Origin: Ruminococcus sp.
GTDB lineage: Bacteria; Bacillota; Clostridia; Oscillospirales; Ruminococcaceae
Assembly: GCA_031262835.1 (NCBI GenBank)
Contig: JAISGY010000044.1
Location: 1 to 64,000 of the forward strand
DNA: 64,000 nucleotides
Direction: 5' to 3'
Part shown: positions 51,801 through 60,349 of the stretch, piece by piece
How the letters are laid out: each line of letters begins with the position of its first letter
How positions within the stretch are numbered: position 1 is the first letter of the stretch
Translations under genes and position numbers: made by a program
The notes under the pieces: model-generated
Databases searched by the model: none
Seen by the model: the letters and a program-made list of their open reading frames with translations, nothing else
What the model was told of the DNA's origin: nothing

Positions 51801-52487
51801 TTATTCCGCAGCAATCGCCGCACTTTTTTTAACAGATCCGGTGAGTTCGCGCCTTTTGCGAAGGAGTTTTGTGCCTATCAAGAGCCCGCTTGAGAGCAAA
51901 ATATGAAGCCGCATCTTGAACTTGAGTGAAACATTAACGTCGCTTTCGAGCTTTTTCGGATTTTCAAAATCACAGTCAATATCACAGCTTTCAACATAAG
52001 TCGTTGCAAGAGAACTTATCGCCGCAATTATTCCGTACACAATCCCGCTTACTATACCATAATTAACGGCGGTTTTTGCGGCGTCTTCGGAACGTATGGT
52101 AATATCTGCATAGATATTATCGACAACAATTTTGCGTAAAATACGTTTTATTCCTTTTGATGAGCTGCCGTAGATTATACCTAATTTTTCCTTAATCGAC
52201 TTTCCAAGCTCAATCATTTCGGCAAGGCTTCGTTTTGACTTGCCTTGCGGCGTATCTGCATCTGCCGACGCTTCCGTTTCGGGCAGCCCTGAAACCGGCG
52301 ACTCTACAGAGGACGGCTTGTCTTCACCCGATTTTGCCTTTTTTTCCTTGAAAGGAAAGATTTTTATGAACATATAGGTTACTTCAAATTTAAGCTTACC
52401 GTCAGCATAGCGAATTGACAGAACAAGCGGCATCATCAGAAGTATCCAAATGACTGCGGCGATTGCCGCTAAAATCCATATCCACAT
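51801..52487 (-). CDS. DUF2953 domain membrane protein
   Basis: A 228-residue protein with one N-terminal membrane helix (ILAAIAAVIWILLMMPLVL), a cytosolic Lys/Glu/Ser linker, and a conserved C-terminal DUF2953 domain (INYGIVSGIVYGIIAAIS-like AVNYGIVSGIVYG, then DIDCDFENPKKLESDVNVSL). It is next to gerW as ytfI is to ytfJ in Bacillus. Function unknown; a role in sporulation is inferred from that. Start and scpB stop share a base. Confidence 0.87.
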   Translation of the reverse strand: MWIWILAAIAAVIWILLMMPLVLSIRYADGKLKFEVTYMFIKIFPFKEKKAKSGEDKPSSVESPVSGLPETEASADADTPQGKSKRSLAEMIELGKSIKEKLGIIYGSSSKGIKRILRKIVVDNIYADITIRSEDAAKTAVNYGIVSGIVYGIIAAISSLATTYVESCDIDCDFENPKKLESDVNVSLKFKMRLHILLSSGLLIGTKLLRKRRELTGSVKKSAAIAAE

Positions 52488-53047
52488 TAGTTTTCACCAT
52501 CGGGGAAGGTTTCGTCTATAACCGTCTGTTCGCCGCTGCTTGCCGGGATAGGGGGGAGGTCGGCGAGGGATTCGAGCCCGAAAGTTCGCAAAAATACATC
52601 GGTTGTCTTATACGCAATAGGCTTCCCGGGGACATCAAGCCTTCCGGCTTCTTCTAAAAGCCGCTTTTCGGCTAAGTTATTTACGAGGGAGGAACTGTCA
52701 ACCCCGCGCACGTGTTCGACAAAACTTTTTGTGACGGGTTGGTTATAAGCGATTATTGTAAGAACTTCAAGTGCCGCCTGAGACAGGGGTTGTGCCCGCC
52801 GCATATCGAAAGCGCGGCGGATATATTCATAGTATTCCCGCCTTACGGCAAGCTGATACGAGTCGTTAAGGCGAAGTACCGTAAGCGCAGAGCCTGTGTC
52901 TTCGTAACGGTCTTCAAGCTCGCGGATAAGCTTGTCCGCAAGGGGAAGTTCAATCTTTGCCGCTTCGGCGATACGTTCGCGGCTTATCGGTTCGCCCGAA
53001 GCAAAGAGTATCGCTTCGACTATCGCTATTCCTTCAAAAGCAGTCAA
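52487..53047 (-). CDS. scpB: SMC-ScpAB complex subunit ScpB
   Basis: A 186-residue winged-helix protein that with ScpA and SMC forms the bacterial condensin. Seen: IVEAILFASGEPISRERIAEA (first winged helix) and SQAALEVLTIIAYNQPVTKS and GVDSSSLVNNL (second). The TTG start follows AAAGGTG. Next to scpA, 9 bases after it. Confidence 0.94.
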   Translation of the reverse strand: MTAFEGIAIVEAILFASGEPISRERIAEAAKIELPLADKLIRELEDRYEDTGSALTVLRLNDSYQLAVRREYYEYIRRAFDMRRAQPLSQAALEVLTIIAYNQPVTKSFVEHVRGVDSSSLVNNLAEKRLLEEAGRLDVPGKPIAYKTTDVFLRTFGLESLADLPPIPASSGEQTVIDETFPDGEN

Positions 53048-53056
53048 AATGCACCT

Positions 53057-53770
53057 TTATCTATTAAAACAAATTTCGGTATTGTCGTCATTAAGAAGTA
53101 TTCGCCCGGATTTAGAAAGCTCCAAGACCGCTAAAAACGCCGCGACACGCTCCGACTTGTCGATAATTTCATCGAACATATGGCTAAGTACGCATCTTCC
53201 CGTGCGGTACAGGATTTTTAGGATATAGACAATCTTGCTGTTAACCGAGAAAATCTTCGTCGTGACAATCCCTTCAAAAGGGTCAAGCTTCGGCGGCTTT
53301 TCCTGTATTGTGATGTTAATACCACTAAAAACGTCAAATAGAATCATCTTGTTGTGTTCGAGGGCGTAGGTGTTGTCAAATTGCATCGCGAGGGGTGCGC
53401 GGACGGTGAATGTGTCGCCCTTGTAGACGAGTTTCAAACGTGCGGCAAGGTCTTTTATAACCGCATATTCGATGAGCCGCCCCTCAAGTTCGCGCTTTAA
53501 TATATCCGCCGCTTGGGGTTTTGGCAGGAGCGACGCCGCCTTGATATAAAGGAGCTTCGCCGCCATCTCCAAAAATTCCGCCGCAATCTCGGTGTTCTTC
53601 TCCGCATATTCGTTGATGTATTCCATATATTGGTCGAGAAGAATCGAAATCGGAATATCGTTGATGTTTAGCTTGTGCTTTTGTATTAAAAACAAGAGCA
53701 GGTCAAGCGGACCTTCAAAGTTATCAAGCTTAAATTTTAAGACATCGGAGTATTCATTTTCTACAGGCAT
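53057..53770 (-). CDS. scpA: SMC-ScpAB complex kleisin subunit ScpA
   Basis: A 237-residue kleisin linking the SMC heads in the condensin complex. Seen: FEGPLDLLLFLIQKHKLNINDIPI at the N-terminus and VAAFLAVLELSKSGRILL at the C-terminus. Ribosome site weak; it begins 5 bases after the M50 gene. Confidence 0.94.
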   Translation of the reverse strand: MPVENEYSDVLKFKLDNFEGPLDLLLFLIQKHKLNINDIPISILLDQYMEYINEYAEKNTEIAAEFLEMAAKLLYIKAASLLPKPQAADILKRELEGRLIEYAVIKDLAARLKLVYKGDTFTVRAPLAMQFDNTYALEHNKMILFDVFSGINITIQEKPPKLDPFEGIVTTKIFSVNSKIVYILKILYRTGRCVLSHMFDEIIDKSERVAAFLAVLELSKSGRILLNDDNTEICFNR

Positions 53771-53775
53771 AAGCG

Positions 53776-54414
53776 TTAAATTCCAAAAATTCCAAGCCAG
53801 TTTGTAAGGAACATAATTGCATCGATTACAAGGTTGTTAAAAAAACTCATAAATACCCTGAATACAGGAAGAAACGACAGAGCAATCAGTATAACAAACG
53901 AAATTCGTTCATAATTCATCATCCTGAAATAGGTCTTTTCGGGCAGTATAAGCGAAAATATTCGCGAACCGTCAAGCGGAGGAACCGGGATAAGGTTAAA
54001 TACCGCGAGCATGACATTGATTGTTACACCCGTCACAAATACCTGCATTATAACCATACCGACTTCGTTTAAGTGTTCCGGGCGAATATGATTCGCAATG
54101 CGGTAAATAATCATAAAGATGTAGGCTAAAATAAGGTTTGAGGCGGGTCCGGCAAGGGCGGAGAGGGCAAAACCGACTTTTCGGTTCTTGAAATTCATCG
54201 GGTTAATCGGAACGGGTTTTGCCCAACCGAATCCGGTTGCAAGCATTAAGACAGAGCCGAAAAGGTCAAGGTGCTTTAGCGGGTTGAGTGTTAGCCGCCC
54301 CATTCTGTAGGCGGTGTCGTCCCCTAATTTGTACGCCGCGAAGGCGTGGGCACATTCGTGAACAGGGAAGCAGATGAGCATGATTACGGCGTAAATTATC
54401 GTCTGTTCAAGCAT
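53776..54414 (-). CDS. Site-2 protease family (M50) membrane metalloprotease
   Basis: A 212-residue M50 protease of the small YwhC/Rv-type group with about six membrane segments. Zinc motif HECAH (H-E-x-x-H) in PVHECAHAFAAYKLGD and the third ligand Asp in VPPLDGSRIF. Substrate unknown. In many Clostridia this gene precedes scpA as here. GGGGGAAG precedes the ATG. Confidence 0.92.
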   Translation of the reverse strand: MLEQTIIYAVIMLICFPVHECAHAFAAYKLGDDTAYRMGRLTLNPLKHLDLFGSVLMLATGFGWAKPVPINPMNFKNRKVGFALSALAGPASNLILAYIFMIIYRIANHIRPEHLNEVGMVIMQVFVTGVTINVMLAVFNLIPVPPLDGSRIFSLILPEKTYFRMMNYERISFVILIALSFLPVFRVFMSFFNNLVIDAIMFLTNWLGIFGI

Positions 54415-54434
54415 AACTCTTCCCCCTTCTCTTC

Positions 54435-54463
54435 ATTTTAACATATTCTATCGCTTTATGCAA
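54435..54463 (-). promoter_or_regulatory. Sigma-A-type promoter for M50-scpAB-DUF2953-gerW(-dac-rluB)
   Basis: TTGCAT (54458-54463), 17-base spacer, TAAAAT (54435-54440) on the minus strand. Confidence 0.73.
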
Positions 54464-54477
54464 GCAGTTTTTGTAAA

Positions 54478-55794
54478 TTACACAACAGTTTTCACAAAAA
54501 TGTCGTAAACAGCATTGACAGCGGTTTCAAAATCGTCCTCCGCAACACCGATTATGACGTTAATTTCGCTCGAACCTTGGTCAATCATCTTGACGTTAAC
54601 GTCGGCGTGGGCGAGTGCGGAGAAAATCCGACCGGCAGTACCGCGTGTGCGTTTCATGCCGCGCCCCACAACCGCTATAAGCGCAAGGTTATCCTCAACG
54701 GTTAAAACGTCGGGGTGAACACGCTCAATGATTTCTTCAAGAACGCAGTCCTGCTTCGGTTTCAAGGCGTCTGCTGCGATTATAACCGACATTGTGTCAA
54801 CCCCCGAGGGCATATGCTCAAAGCTTAGATTGTTCTTTTCGAGTGCGCGGAGGACATTTCTGCCGAAACCGATTTCACCGTTCATGAGGTCCTTTTCGAT
54901 ATTGATAACCGAAAAGCCCTTCTTGCCCGCGATACCGGTTATGGTAAACCTGCTTCCGTCCTTTGCTTCGTCAACAATCATGGTGCCTTTATCGGAAGGT
55001 TTATTCGTGTTGCGAATGTTTATCGGAATTCCGGCAGTCCGTACGGGGAAGATTGCTTCCTCGTGTAAAACTCCCGCGCCCATATAAGAAAGCTCGCGAA
55101 GCTCCTTATAGGTTATCGTTTCAATAGGCTCGGGATTTTCAACAATCCGCGGGTCTGCGACAAGGAAGCCCGAAACGTCCGTCCAGTTTTCGTAAATCTC
55201 CGAACCGCTCGCTCTTGCGGCGATTGAGCCTGTTATATCGGAACCGCCGCGAGAGAATGTTTTAATCGTATCGTTGGGCATTGCGCCGTAAAACCCGGGA
55301 ATAACTGCTTTCCCGGCAATCTTAAGCTTTTCGGAAAGAACAGGATAGGTAGCATCGGGGTCGAATACGCCGTTGTCGTTAAAGAAGATACAAGACGCGG
55401 GCTCGATAAACTCAAAGCCGATGTATTTTGCGAATAAAAGTCCGTTAAGGTATTCGCCGCGGCTTGCGGCATAGTCTCTCCCGGCGCGGTGCGCGAAAGC
55501 GTCCTTGATATTCTCGAATTCCTCATCGAGGGAAATATCAAGGTTCAGGTCACGGATAATCGCATTATACCGCTCCTCAATCGCCGCGAATTCGTCTGTA
55601 AAGGAAATACCTCTTGCAGCCTTTGCGTAGCAATCATAGAGCATATCGGTAACCTTGGAATCGTTTTTGTCGCGCTTTCCGGGCGCGGAAACAACGACAA
55701 TACGTCTTGTTTCGTCCGCTAAAACAATGTCGCGGACTTTAGAGAATTGAACCGCGTCCGCCATTGACGAACCGCCGAATTTTACTGTTTTCAT
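54478..55794 (-). CDS. lysC: Aspartate kinase
   Basis: A 438-residue monofunctional aspartokinase (aspartate to 4-phosphoaspartate, entry to Lys/Thr/Met/DAP synthesis). Seen: VKFGGSSMADA at the start (K-F-G-G-S), FSRGGSDITGSIAA and ENWTDVSGFLVADPRIV, plus two C-terminal ACT domains (FSVINIEKDLM, LIAVVGRGMKRTRGTAGRIF) for feedback control. GGTGG lies 6 bases before the ATG. No riboswitch fits in the 55 bases upstream. In a separate position from other DAP genes. Confidence 0.95.
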   Translation of the reverse strand: MKTVKFGGSSMADAVQFSKVRDIVLADETRRIVVVSAPGKRDKNDSKVTDMLYDCYAKAARGISFTDEFAAIEERYNAIIRDLNLDISLDEEFENIKDAFAHRAGRDYAASRGEYLNGLLFAKYIGFEFIEPASCIFFNDNGVFDPDATYPVLSEKLKIAGKAVIPGFYGAMPNDTIKTFSRGGSDITGSIAARASGSEIYENWTDVSGFLVADPRIVENPEPIETITYKELRELSYMGAGVLHEEAIFPVRTAGIPINIRNTNKPSDKGTMIVDEAKDGSRFTITGIAGKKGFSVINIEKDLMNGEIGFGRNVLRALEKNNLSFEHMPSGVDTMSVIIAADALKPKQDCVLEEIIERVHPDVLTVEDNLALIAVVGRGMKRTRGTAGRIFSALAHADVNVKMIDQGSSEINVIIGVAEDDFETAVNAVYDIFVKTVV

Positions 55795-55848
55795 TTGAAA
55801 CCACCGTAAAAAATTGATATTACTAATTCTATGTGAAGTTTATTAAAA

Positions 55849-56709
55849 TTATCTTCTGCCAAAGATTTTCTCTTTGGTTAAAACAGCATCTTTTGAATAT
55901 ATGAGGGAGAGGGAGGTGTCGTCACGGTTTCCGTACTCGGATATTTCGGGAAGCATCTTGTCAAGAACACGCTTTCCCTTAAATTTCCCCTGTGAAATAA
56001 TAATCCGCGTGAGCTGTTCAAAAATCTTGCATAGGTCTTTTTTATCGCGATAAGCTTCAGAAACACCATCCGTACATAAAAATACCGCCGTCGGCAGGAT
56101 TTCCGAATAGTAATGCCTGAATTCATCTGCCGCGTCCGAGTCACAGATTGAGGTTGTCGCATTCAGAAAACAATTTTCGTCCCACGGTACGGGCTCGGAA
56201 AAATCTCCGTCCGCACTTTGCGCAAAAATCCGCCCGTCGCCGATTTGAATCCCGAACCAGTATTTTTCGGTAACCGCCGCAAGAAGGAGAGTGCTTCCGT
56301 AAACGCTGTAGATGTAGTCGTCAAAGCCCCAGTCAGACGGCAGTTTAGCTATTTCGTCGTCTCTGTAAGGGTGCGCGCCGAAATCTTCGTAAACTTCGTC
56401 GCCCCATCTTGAAATTATGCATTTTTCGAGCTGTGAGAGCTGTCTCTGTATATCTTCCGCATTTTTAAGAAGATTATTTCCGGCATTTTTGATGAATTCC
56501 TCCGCCGCCATAATCCCGATTGTTACGGCGAGTTCCGCGCCGCGCCCGCTGCGAAAATAGGGCTCCGCACCATGCCCGTCGGCAACCGCCGCAATAACGT
56601 AACCGCTTTTATGAAGGCACGCCGAATAATCCTGACACGGAAGACCATGACGAAGATGAGAAAGACCGATTGATGTTCCGTTAATACAGTTGTAGATATA
56701 ATCACCAAC
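55849..56709 (-). CDS. PP2C-family serine/threonine phosphatase of a TerY-P-like triad, 5' end unresolved
   Basis: A PPM/PP2C phosphatase. Homology begins at about 56700 (GTSIGLSHLRHGLPCQDYSA), runs through the metal site VADGHGAEP and FLCTDGVSEAY, and ends with NRDDTSLSLIY. The frame is open back to the VWA stop (56797-56799) but has no ATG, GTG or TTG there; the first ATG (56511) would lose the catalytic DGHG. The codons ahead of the homology lie in a TACAGA-type repeat (56709-56781) and encode low-complexity residues. Either a non-standard start (CTG at 56727, or an ATT/ATA codon) is used, or the start was lost and the gene is a pseudogene. It follows the VWA gene directly; with the kinase it forms the triad. 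Confidence 0.75.
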   Translation of the reverse strand, partial: VGDYIYNCINGTSIGLSHLRHGLPCQDYSACLHKSGYVIAAVADGHGAEPYFRSGRGAELAVTIGIMAAEEFIKNAGNNLLKNAEDIQRQLSQLEKCIISRWGDEVYEDFGAHPYRDDEIAKLPSDWGFDDYIYSVYGSTLLLAAVTEKYWFGIQIGDGRIFAQSADGDFSEPVPWDENCFLNATTSICDSDAADEFRHYYSEILPTAVFLCTDGVSEAYRDKKDLCKIFEQLTRIIISQGKFKGKRVLDKMLPEISEYGNRDDTSLSLIYSKDAVLTKEKIFGRR

Positions 56710-56781
56710 CCAGAATACAGAGTACAGAGTACAGAATACAGAGCAGAGGGCAGAAACAGTGAAATCTGTATTCTGTATTCT
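56709..56781. repeat. TACAGA-type inverted-repeat element between VWA and PP2C genes
   Basis: CAGAATACAG occurs at 56711-56720 and 56732-56741, separated by AGTACAG units; its inverse, CTGTATTCTG, is at 56766-56775 with another TATTCT. The element forms a hairpin with a loop of about 24 bases and is unlike neighbouring coding DNA. It looks like a short insertion or expanded repeat at the PP2C start. No further copy was noticed in the window. Confidence 0.7.
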
Positions 56782-56796
56782 CGCTTCTTTATTCTG

Positions 56797-57537
56797 TTAA
56801 TCCCATTCGTCGTCGGACACAACAGCGTCGCCGCGCATCTCTTCGACAGCGGTTTTGAGTTCGTATAAGAATTCTTCCTGCTTTGTCGGTTTTAAACCGT
56901 TGTCGGAAACAGCGGCGGCGGAACGGCTTGCAACCTGACTGCTTCGCACCGACACAAATTTTATCATCTTTTTAAGAAGCTCACTGTTTGTTGCCTTAAC
57001 GACGGAGTTTTCATTCCCGGTAAATTTTCTTAAAACCTCTTCGTTAGCGTCGTCCCCGACAGCAAGAGCAACCTTAATTGCGTGGACAAACCACTTGTTT
57101 TCGGAAAGCTCTTCGAGGGGTTTTTGCCACTCGTCGGTGGGTTCGCCGTCGGTCATGAGGAATATTACCGGGGCGTATGAGCCGGCGGCTTCCTGCATGA
57201 AGGCGGATTTTGAAAGCTTCTCGCGAAGTTCGGTGAATGCCGCGCCGAGGTCTGTTACACCCATTGCTTCGATAGGTTCCCATCTGAAAACGTCTGCGGA
57301 AACGGGTCCGTCAGGGGTTACCCACTTTATGCCGTTTGAAAATTCCATCGCCGCAATCTTTATTTCGGCGTCGGGGTTCGCCTCCGACATCTTTTTAAGG
57401 TCGGGAATAATCTCCTCGATAGCGTTGTTGACCGAACCGATTTTAGTTCCGAACATTGAACCGCTTGTATCTATAAGGAAGAATAAAACCATGGTTTTAC
57501 GGGGTACGGGTGCGCTTGTTAAAATACTTTCCGGCAT
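56797..57537 (-). CDS. VWA domain protein, TerY-like
   Basis: A 246-residue cytosolic von Willebrand A protein of the TerY type. The metal-ion site is intact: DTSGSM (Asp 23, Ser 25, Ser 27), Thr in GVTDLGAAF, and Asp in LMTDGEPTDEW. In TerY-P systems the VWA protein is paired with a PP2C phosphatase and a kinase with a zinc ribbon, as here. GAAAGG precedes the ATG. It ends VSDDEWD just before the disrupted PP2C start. Confidence 0.87.
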   Translation of the reverse strand: MPESILTSAPVPRKTMVLFFLIDTSGSMFGTKIGSVNNAIEEIIPDLKKMSEANPDAEIKIAAMEFSNGIKWVTPDGPVSADVFRWEPIEAMGVTDLGAAFTELREKLSKSAFMQEAAGSYAPVIFLMTDGEPTDEWQKPLEELSENKWFVHAIKVALAVGDDANEEVLRKFTGNENSVVKATNSELLKKMIKFVSVRSSQVASRSAAAVSDNGLKPTKQEEFLYELKTAVEEMRGDAVVSDDEWD

Positions 57538-57584
57538 TGTTTTTATCCTTTCAATAATAAAATCCTATAATTTTGTGGTATCCT

Positions 57585-58886
57585 CTAATCCTCCGAGTTG
57601 TCGATAAATTCGCCGTCTGTTTCGGGGAAAGTTATCGTAACGCCTGTGCGGATTCTTGTTACCTCATTATTTCCGCGGACGGTTTCAAAGCCGTCTGTGT
57701 CAATAACAAGCCACGAATCGTCCGTGAGATTGCGGAGCCCCCAGATATTCGGGTTCTTTGCCCCTTTTGTAACAATACCCACGCGCTTCTTGTCGTCACC
57801 CGTTTCGGCAATTTCATGCTCGTATATGACTTTTCCGGGATAAAGCGGGATATTCGCATAACGCGTTTTAAGGGTTATCGGGAGTGAAAGCGGCGTACCG
57901 CAGTTAATACAGCGGTTTGAAGCACAGGCAGGGTCATAGAAAGTCTCATATCCGCAGCCGCCGCAGGGGATTATCATCGTCTTAACCGACCTGTAGATAA
58001 GCTGCCACTCTTTTTCAAGAAGACGCGGCTTTTCGTTCTTCATTACGGCGTAAGAAAACGCATAACCAAACGCCTCGCGAAGCGCGTCGGGCAGAATCGG
58101 GAAACGCTGTATGACATTAACGTGAACCCCGCGCACAGGGCGGTTAGAGTCGTCCGACTTGTCGAAGATGAATATCGGGTTTTCGGCGAAAATCTTCTGC
58201 TCAAGTTCCTCGGTCATACAGGGCGGCATCGCTGCTTTTCCCTCGAGCGGGTGGTTCATGTATGTTAAAAGAAAAAGTATAACCGAGAGGGAATATTTAT
58301 CGGTCTGGACATCGGGGAGCTTCTGCCCCATTACAACTTCCGGTGCCATGTACCGACATTTCCCCGCGATACCTAAGTTTTCACCGTACGGGGCAATATT
58401 GTCGTTGTCGCAGATTAAGACTTCGCCGGAATCGGGGTTGATGAAAAAGTTGCCGTCGTTTATATCTTGGTAAGAATAGCCTTTTTTATGGAGCTCGCGG
58501 AAACCTGTTATTATTTCGAGCGCACTGTCAATCATTGCCGTGAGGGAAGAAAACCTCGTTTTTGCAAGCAGATACGATGAGAAGCTTTTATATGCGGGCG
58601 GAATTATCGGCATGATATAGCCGAAAACGCCGTTATAGTCGTTCGTTATATCGACCGGCCAGAGAAAACGCTTGTCGGGTGCGCCGGAAGCGACATTCTG
58701 TTTAAGGTTATCGAGGAAGGCTGTCGGGTTTTTATGTATGTTTTTGTGATACCACTTAAGTGCCATAACCTTCCCGCAGTATTCGCAGTTATAGACTGTC
58801 CCTTGCCCGCCTTCGCCGATCTTTGATATTACCGTTGCAGTTTTATTGTTAATGGTGGTTAATACCCTTCCTGCCGCAAGTTCCAT
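57585..58886 (-). CDS. Protein kinase with C-terminal zinc ribbon, TerY-P-like
   Basis: A 433-residue kinase. Kinase domain residues 20-300: Gly loop GEGGQGTV (24-31), Lys 44, catalytic loop YQDINDGN (Asp 141, Asn 146, with the usual HRD His as Tyr), metal site CDND (159-162) in place of DFG, and APEVV (181-185). A zinc ribbon follows (CxxC at 308-311 and 326-329), then an FHA-like beta-sandwich of about 95 residues (GIVTKGAKNPNIWGLRNLTD). This order is that of TerY-P kinases. AGGAG precedes the ATG. It lies between the RCC1 and VWA genes. Confidence 0.87.
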   Translation of the reverse strand: MELAAGRVLTTINNKTATVISKIGEGGQGTVYNCEYCGKVMALKWYHKNIHKNPTAFLDNLKQNVASGAPDKRFLWPVDITNDYNGVFGYIMPIIPPAYKSFSSYLLAKTRFSSLTAMIDSALEIITGFRELHKKGYSYQDINDGNFFINPDSGEVLICDNDNIAPYGENLGIAGKCRYMAPEVVMGQKLPDVQTDKYSLSVILFLLTYMNHPLEGKAAMPPCMTEELEQKIFAENPIFIFDKSDDSNRPVRGVHVNVIQRFPILPDALREAFGYAFSYAVMKNEKPRLLEKEWQLIYRSVKTMIIPCGGCGYETFYDPACASNRCINCGTPLSLPITLKTRYANIPLYPGKVIYEHEIAETGDDKKRVGIVTKGAKNPNIWGLRNLTDDSWLVIDTDGFETVRGNNEVTRIRTGVTITFPETDGEFIDNSED

Positions 58887-58894
58887 ATTTGCTC

Positions 58895-60247
58895 CTAATC
58901 GATCTTAATGTTTACCGGGGTTTGCCTGTTAATATCCGTCTTGTCGCCGAGCTGGTACGATTCGTTTAAGCCCCACGCGTAAAGCTTCCCGTCAGTCTTT
59001 TTGCAGAGTGAGTATCGCACCCCGGCGGCAGTATCTTCCGCATCGTCCATAATTTTAACCGGGAATTTTCGGTTAACGTCGGTGCCGTCGCCGAGCTGTC
59101 CGTAGAAGTTTTTCCCCCATGCCCAAAGCGAACCGTCCGTCTTAACCGCGAGGGAGTGAAGCTCACCCGCCGCCGCGCTCTTTACGTCCGACATAAACAT
59201 GACCGGGCGGGTAATTACCGCTTCGGAAGAAAAGGAAGCGGAATCGTTTTCGATATCGGGGATAAGCCCCCATGTCCAGAGCGTTCTGTCAGATTTTACC
59301 GCGATGGAATGGTAGGTTCCGGCGGCGGCGAAAAGCACGTCATTCATTATGAATACAGGGGTCTTGCGGGTTTGGCGCGAACCGTCCCCAAGCTGTCCGA
59401 AGCGGTTTTCACCCCAAGCCCAAAGCGTTCCGTCCGATTTTACCGCAAGGGAATGAAGCATCCCCGCAGACACGCTTACCGTGTCCGACATGATTATCTC
59501 CATGCCGCTTTTAAGCGTACGAATGTTGCAAAGACTTCCGTCAAAACGTATCGCATAGGAATGCATCCGCCCGCCGCAGTCGATAAAAGCAACGCCGCGC
59601 ATTATCGGAACAGGGTTAAAACATTCCTCCGCCGCGTCGGGTCCGAGACCCCCGAAGCGGTTTTCACCGAAGCCGTAAAGCGTTCCGTCGAATTTCAGCG
59701 CGAGGGAGTGACTCCAGCCCATCGAAACCGACTTAACCCCGGACATTATCTCGGTAGGCTGTCTCACAGGGGCATCGTCGCCGACACCGGTGCTGCCGAA
59801 CTCGTTTAACCCCCACGTGAAAAGCTTGCCTGTCGGGGTAACGAATGCCGATTGCGAGAACTTCCCGGAAAGGGTGTTGTCAAACCGCTTAGGGCTTCCT
59901 GCCGTGACGGTTTTTATTATCTTAATCTGAGGCGAGGTTATGTCAATATCATAAGCGTATGCAAGAAGCTCATAGAATGTGTCGGCGGTTTGAATGTCAA
60001 TATCGCCGCTTTCGGTGAATCCCGCCAGTATCTGACGGAGCTCGGTTCTGTCGGCGGTTGAAGCCTTGACAAGTGCTTCGCCTTTACATAAAATCCGCAT
60101 TGCCGCGCGTAAATTTCGCATTTTCGGACACAAATCGTCAAAAGCGGCAAGCAGCCTGCCGCCGTCGTAAAAAATATCGCCGCCGAATCTGTCGCGTATG
60201 TAAGAAAAACACTCGAGCGGGTCGGTAAAAAACTTCGATTTAACCAT
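58895..60247 (-). CDS. RCC1-repeat beta-propeller protein
   Basis: A 450-residue cytosolic protein. The N-terminal 120 residues are helical with the pattern [25 protein letters not shown], resembling a helical domain found ahead of repeat modules in gut Firmicutes. The rest is about seven RCC1 blades ([50 protein letters not shown]), each with the S-L-A-V-K-x-D-G-T-L-W-x-W-G core. In eukaryotes RCC1 binds Ran; in bacteria it is a protein-binding scaffold. The ATG at 60247 is taken; the TTG at 60265 is rejected because it lies at the transcription start. First gene of the triad operon. Confidence 0.88.
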   Translation of the reverse strand: MVKSKFFTDPLECFSYIRDRFGGDIFYDGGRLLAAFDDLCPKMRNLRAAMRILCKGEALVKASTADRTELRQILAGFTESGDIDIQTADTFYELLAYAYDIDITSPQIKIIKTVTAGSPKRFDNTLSGKFSQSAFVTPTGKLFTWGLNEFGSTGVGDDAPVRQPTEIMSGVKSVSMGWSHSLALKFDGTLYGFGENRFGGLGPDAAEECFNPVPIMRGVAFIDCGGRMHSYAIRFDGSLCNIRTLKSGMEIIMSDTVSVSAGMLHSLAVKSDGTLWAWGENRFGQLGDGSRQTRKTPVFIMNDVLFAAAGTYHSIAVKSDRTLWTWGLIPDIENDSASFSSEAVITRPVMFMSDVKSAAAGELHSLAVKTDGSLWAWGKNFYGQLGDGTDVNRKFPVKIMDDAEDTAAGVRYSLCKKTDGKLYAWGLNESYQLGDKTDINRQTPVNIKID

Positions 60248-60276
60248 AATACTCACAAAGCGCAAATATATAAAAC

Positions 60277-60305
60277 ATTATACACTGTTTTTCCGAAAAA
60301 GTCAA
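60277..60305 (-). promoter_or_regulatory. Sigma-A-type promoter for the RCC1/kinase/VWA/PP2C operon
   Basis: TTGACT (60300-60305), 17-base spacer, TATAAT (60277-60282) on the minus strand; leader of about 20 bases. Confidence 0.83.
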
Positions 60306-60349
60306 GAAAAATATTTACTATTTTCAGCTTTTGTGAATTCCGCCCAAAT

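Noticed and set aside
55795-55848. Lysine riboswitch ahead of lysC
   Set aside because: The gap is only about 55 bases, far shorter than the lysine aptamer.
56523-56822. A 99-residue minus-strand frame covering the start of the PP2C gene
   Set aside because: It is the wrong frame; the adjacent frame encodes the PP2C DGHG motif, and this one gives low-complexity residues from the repeat.
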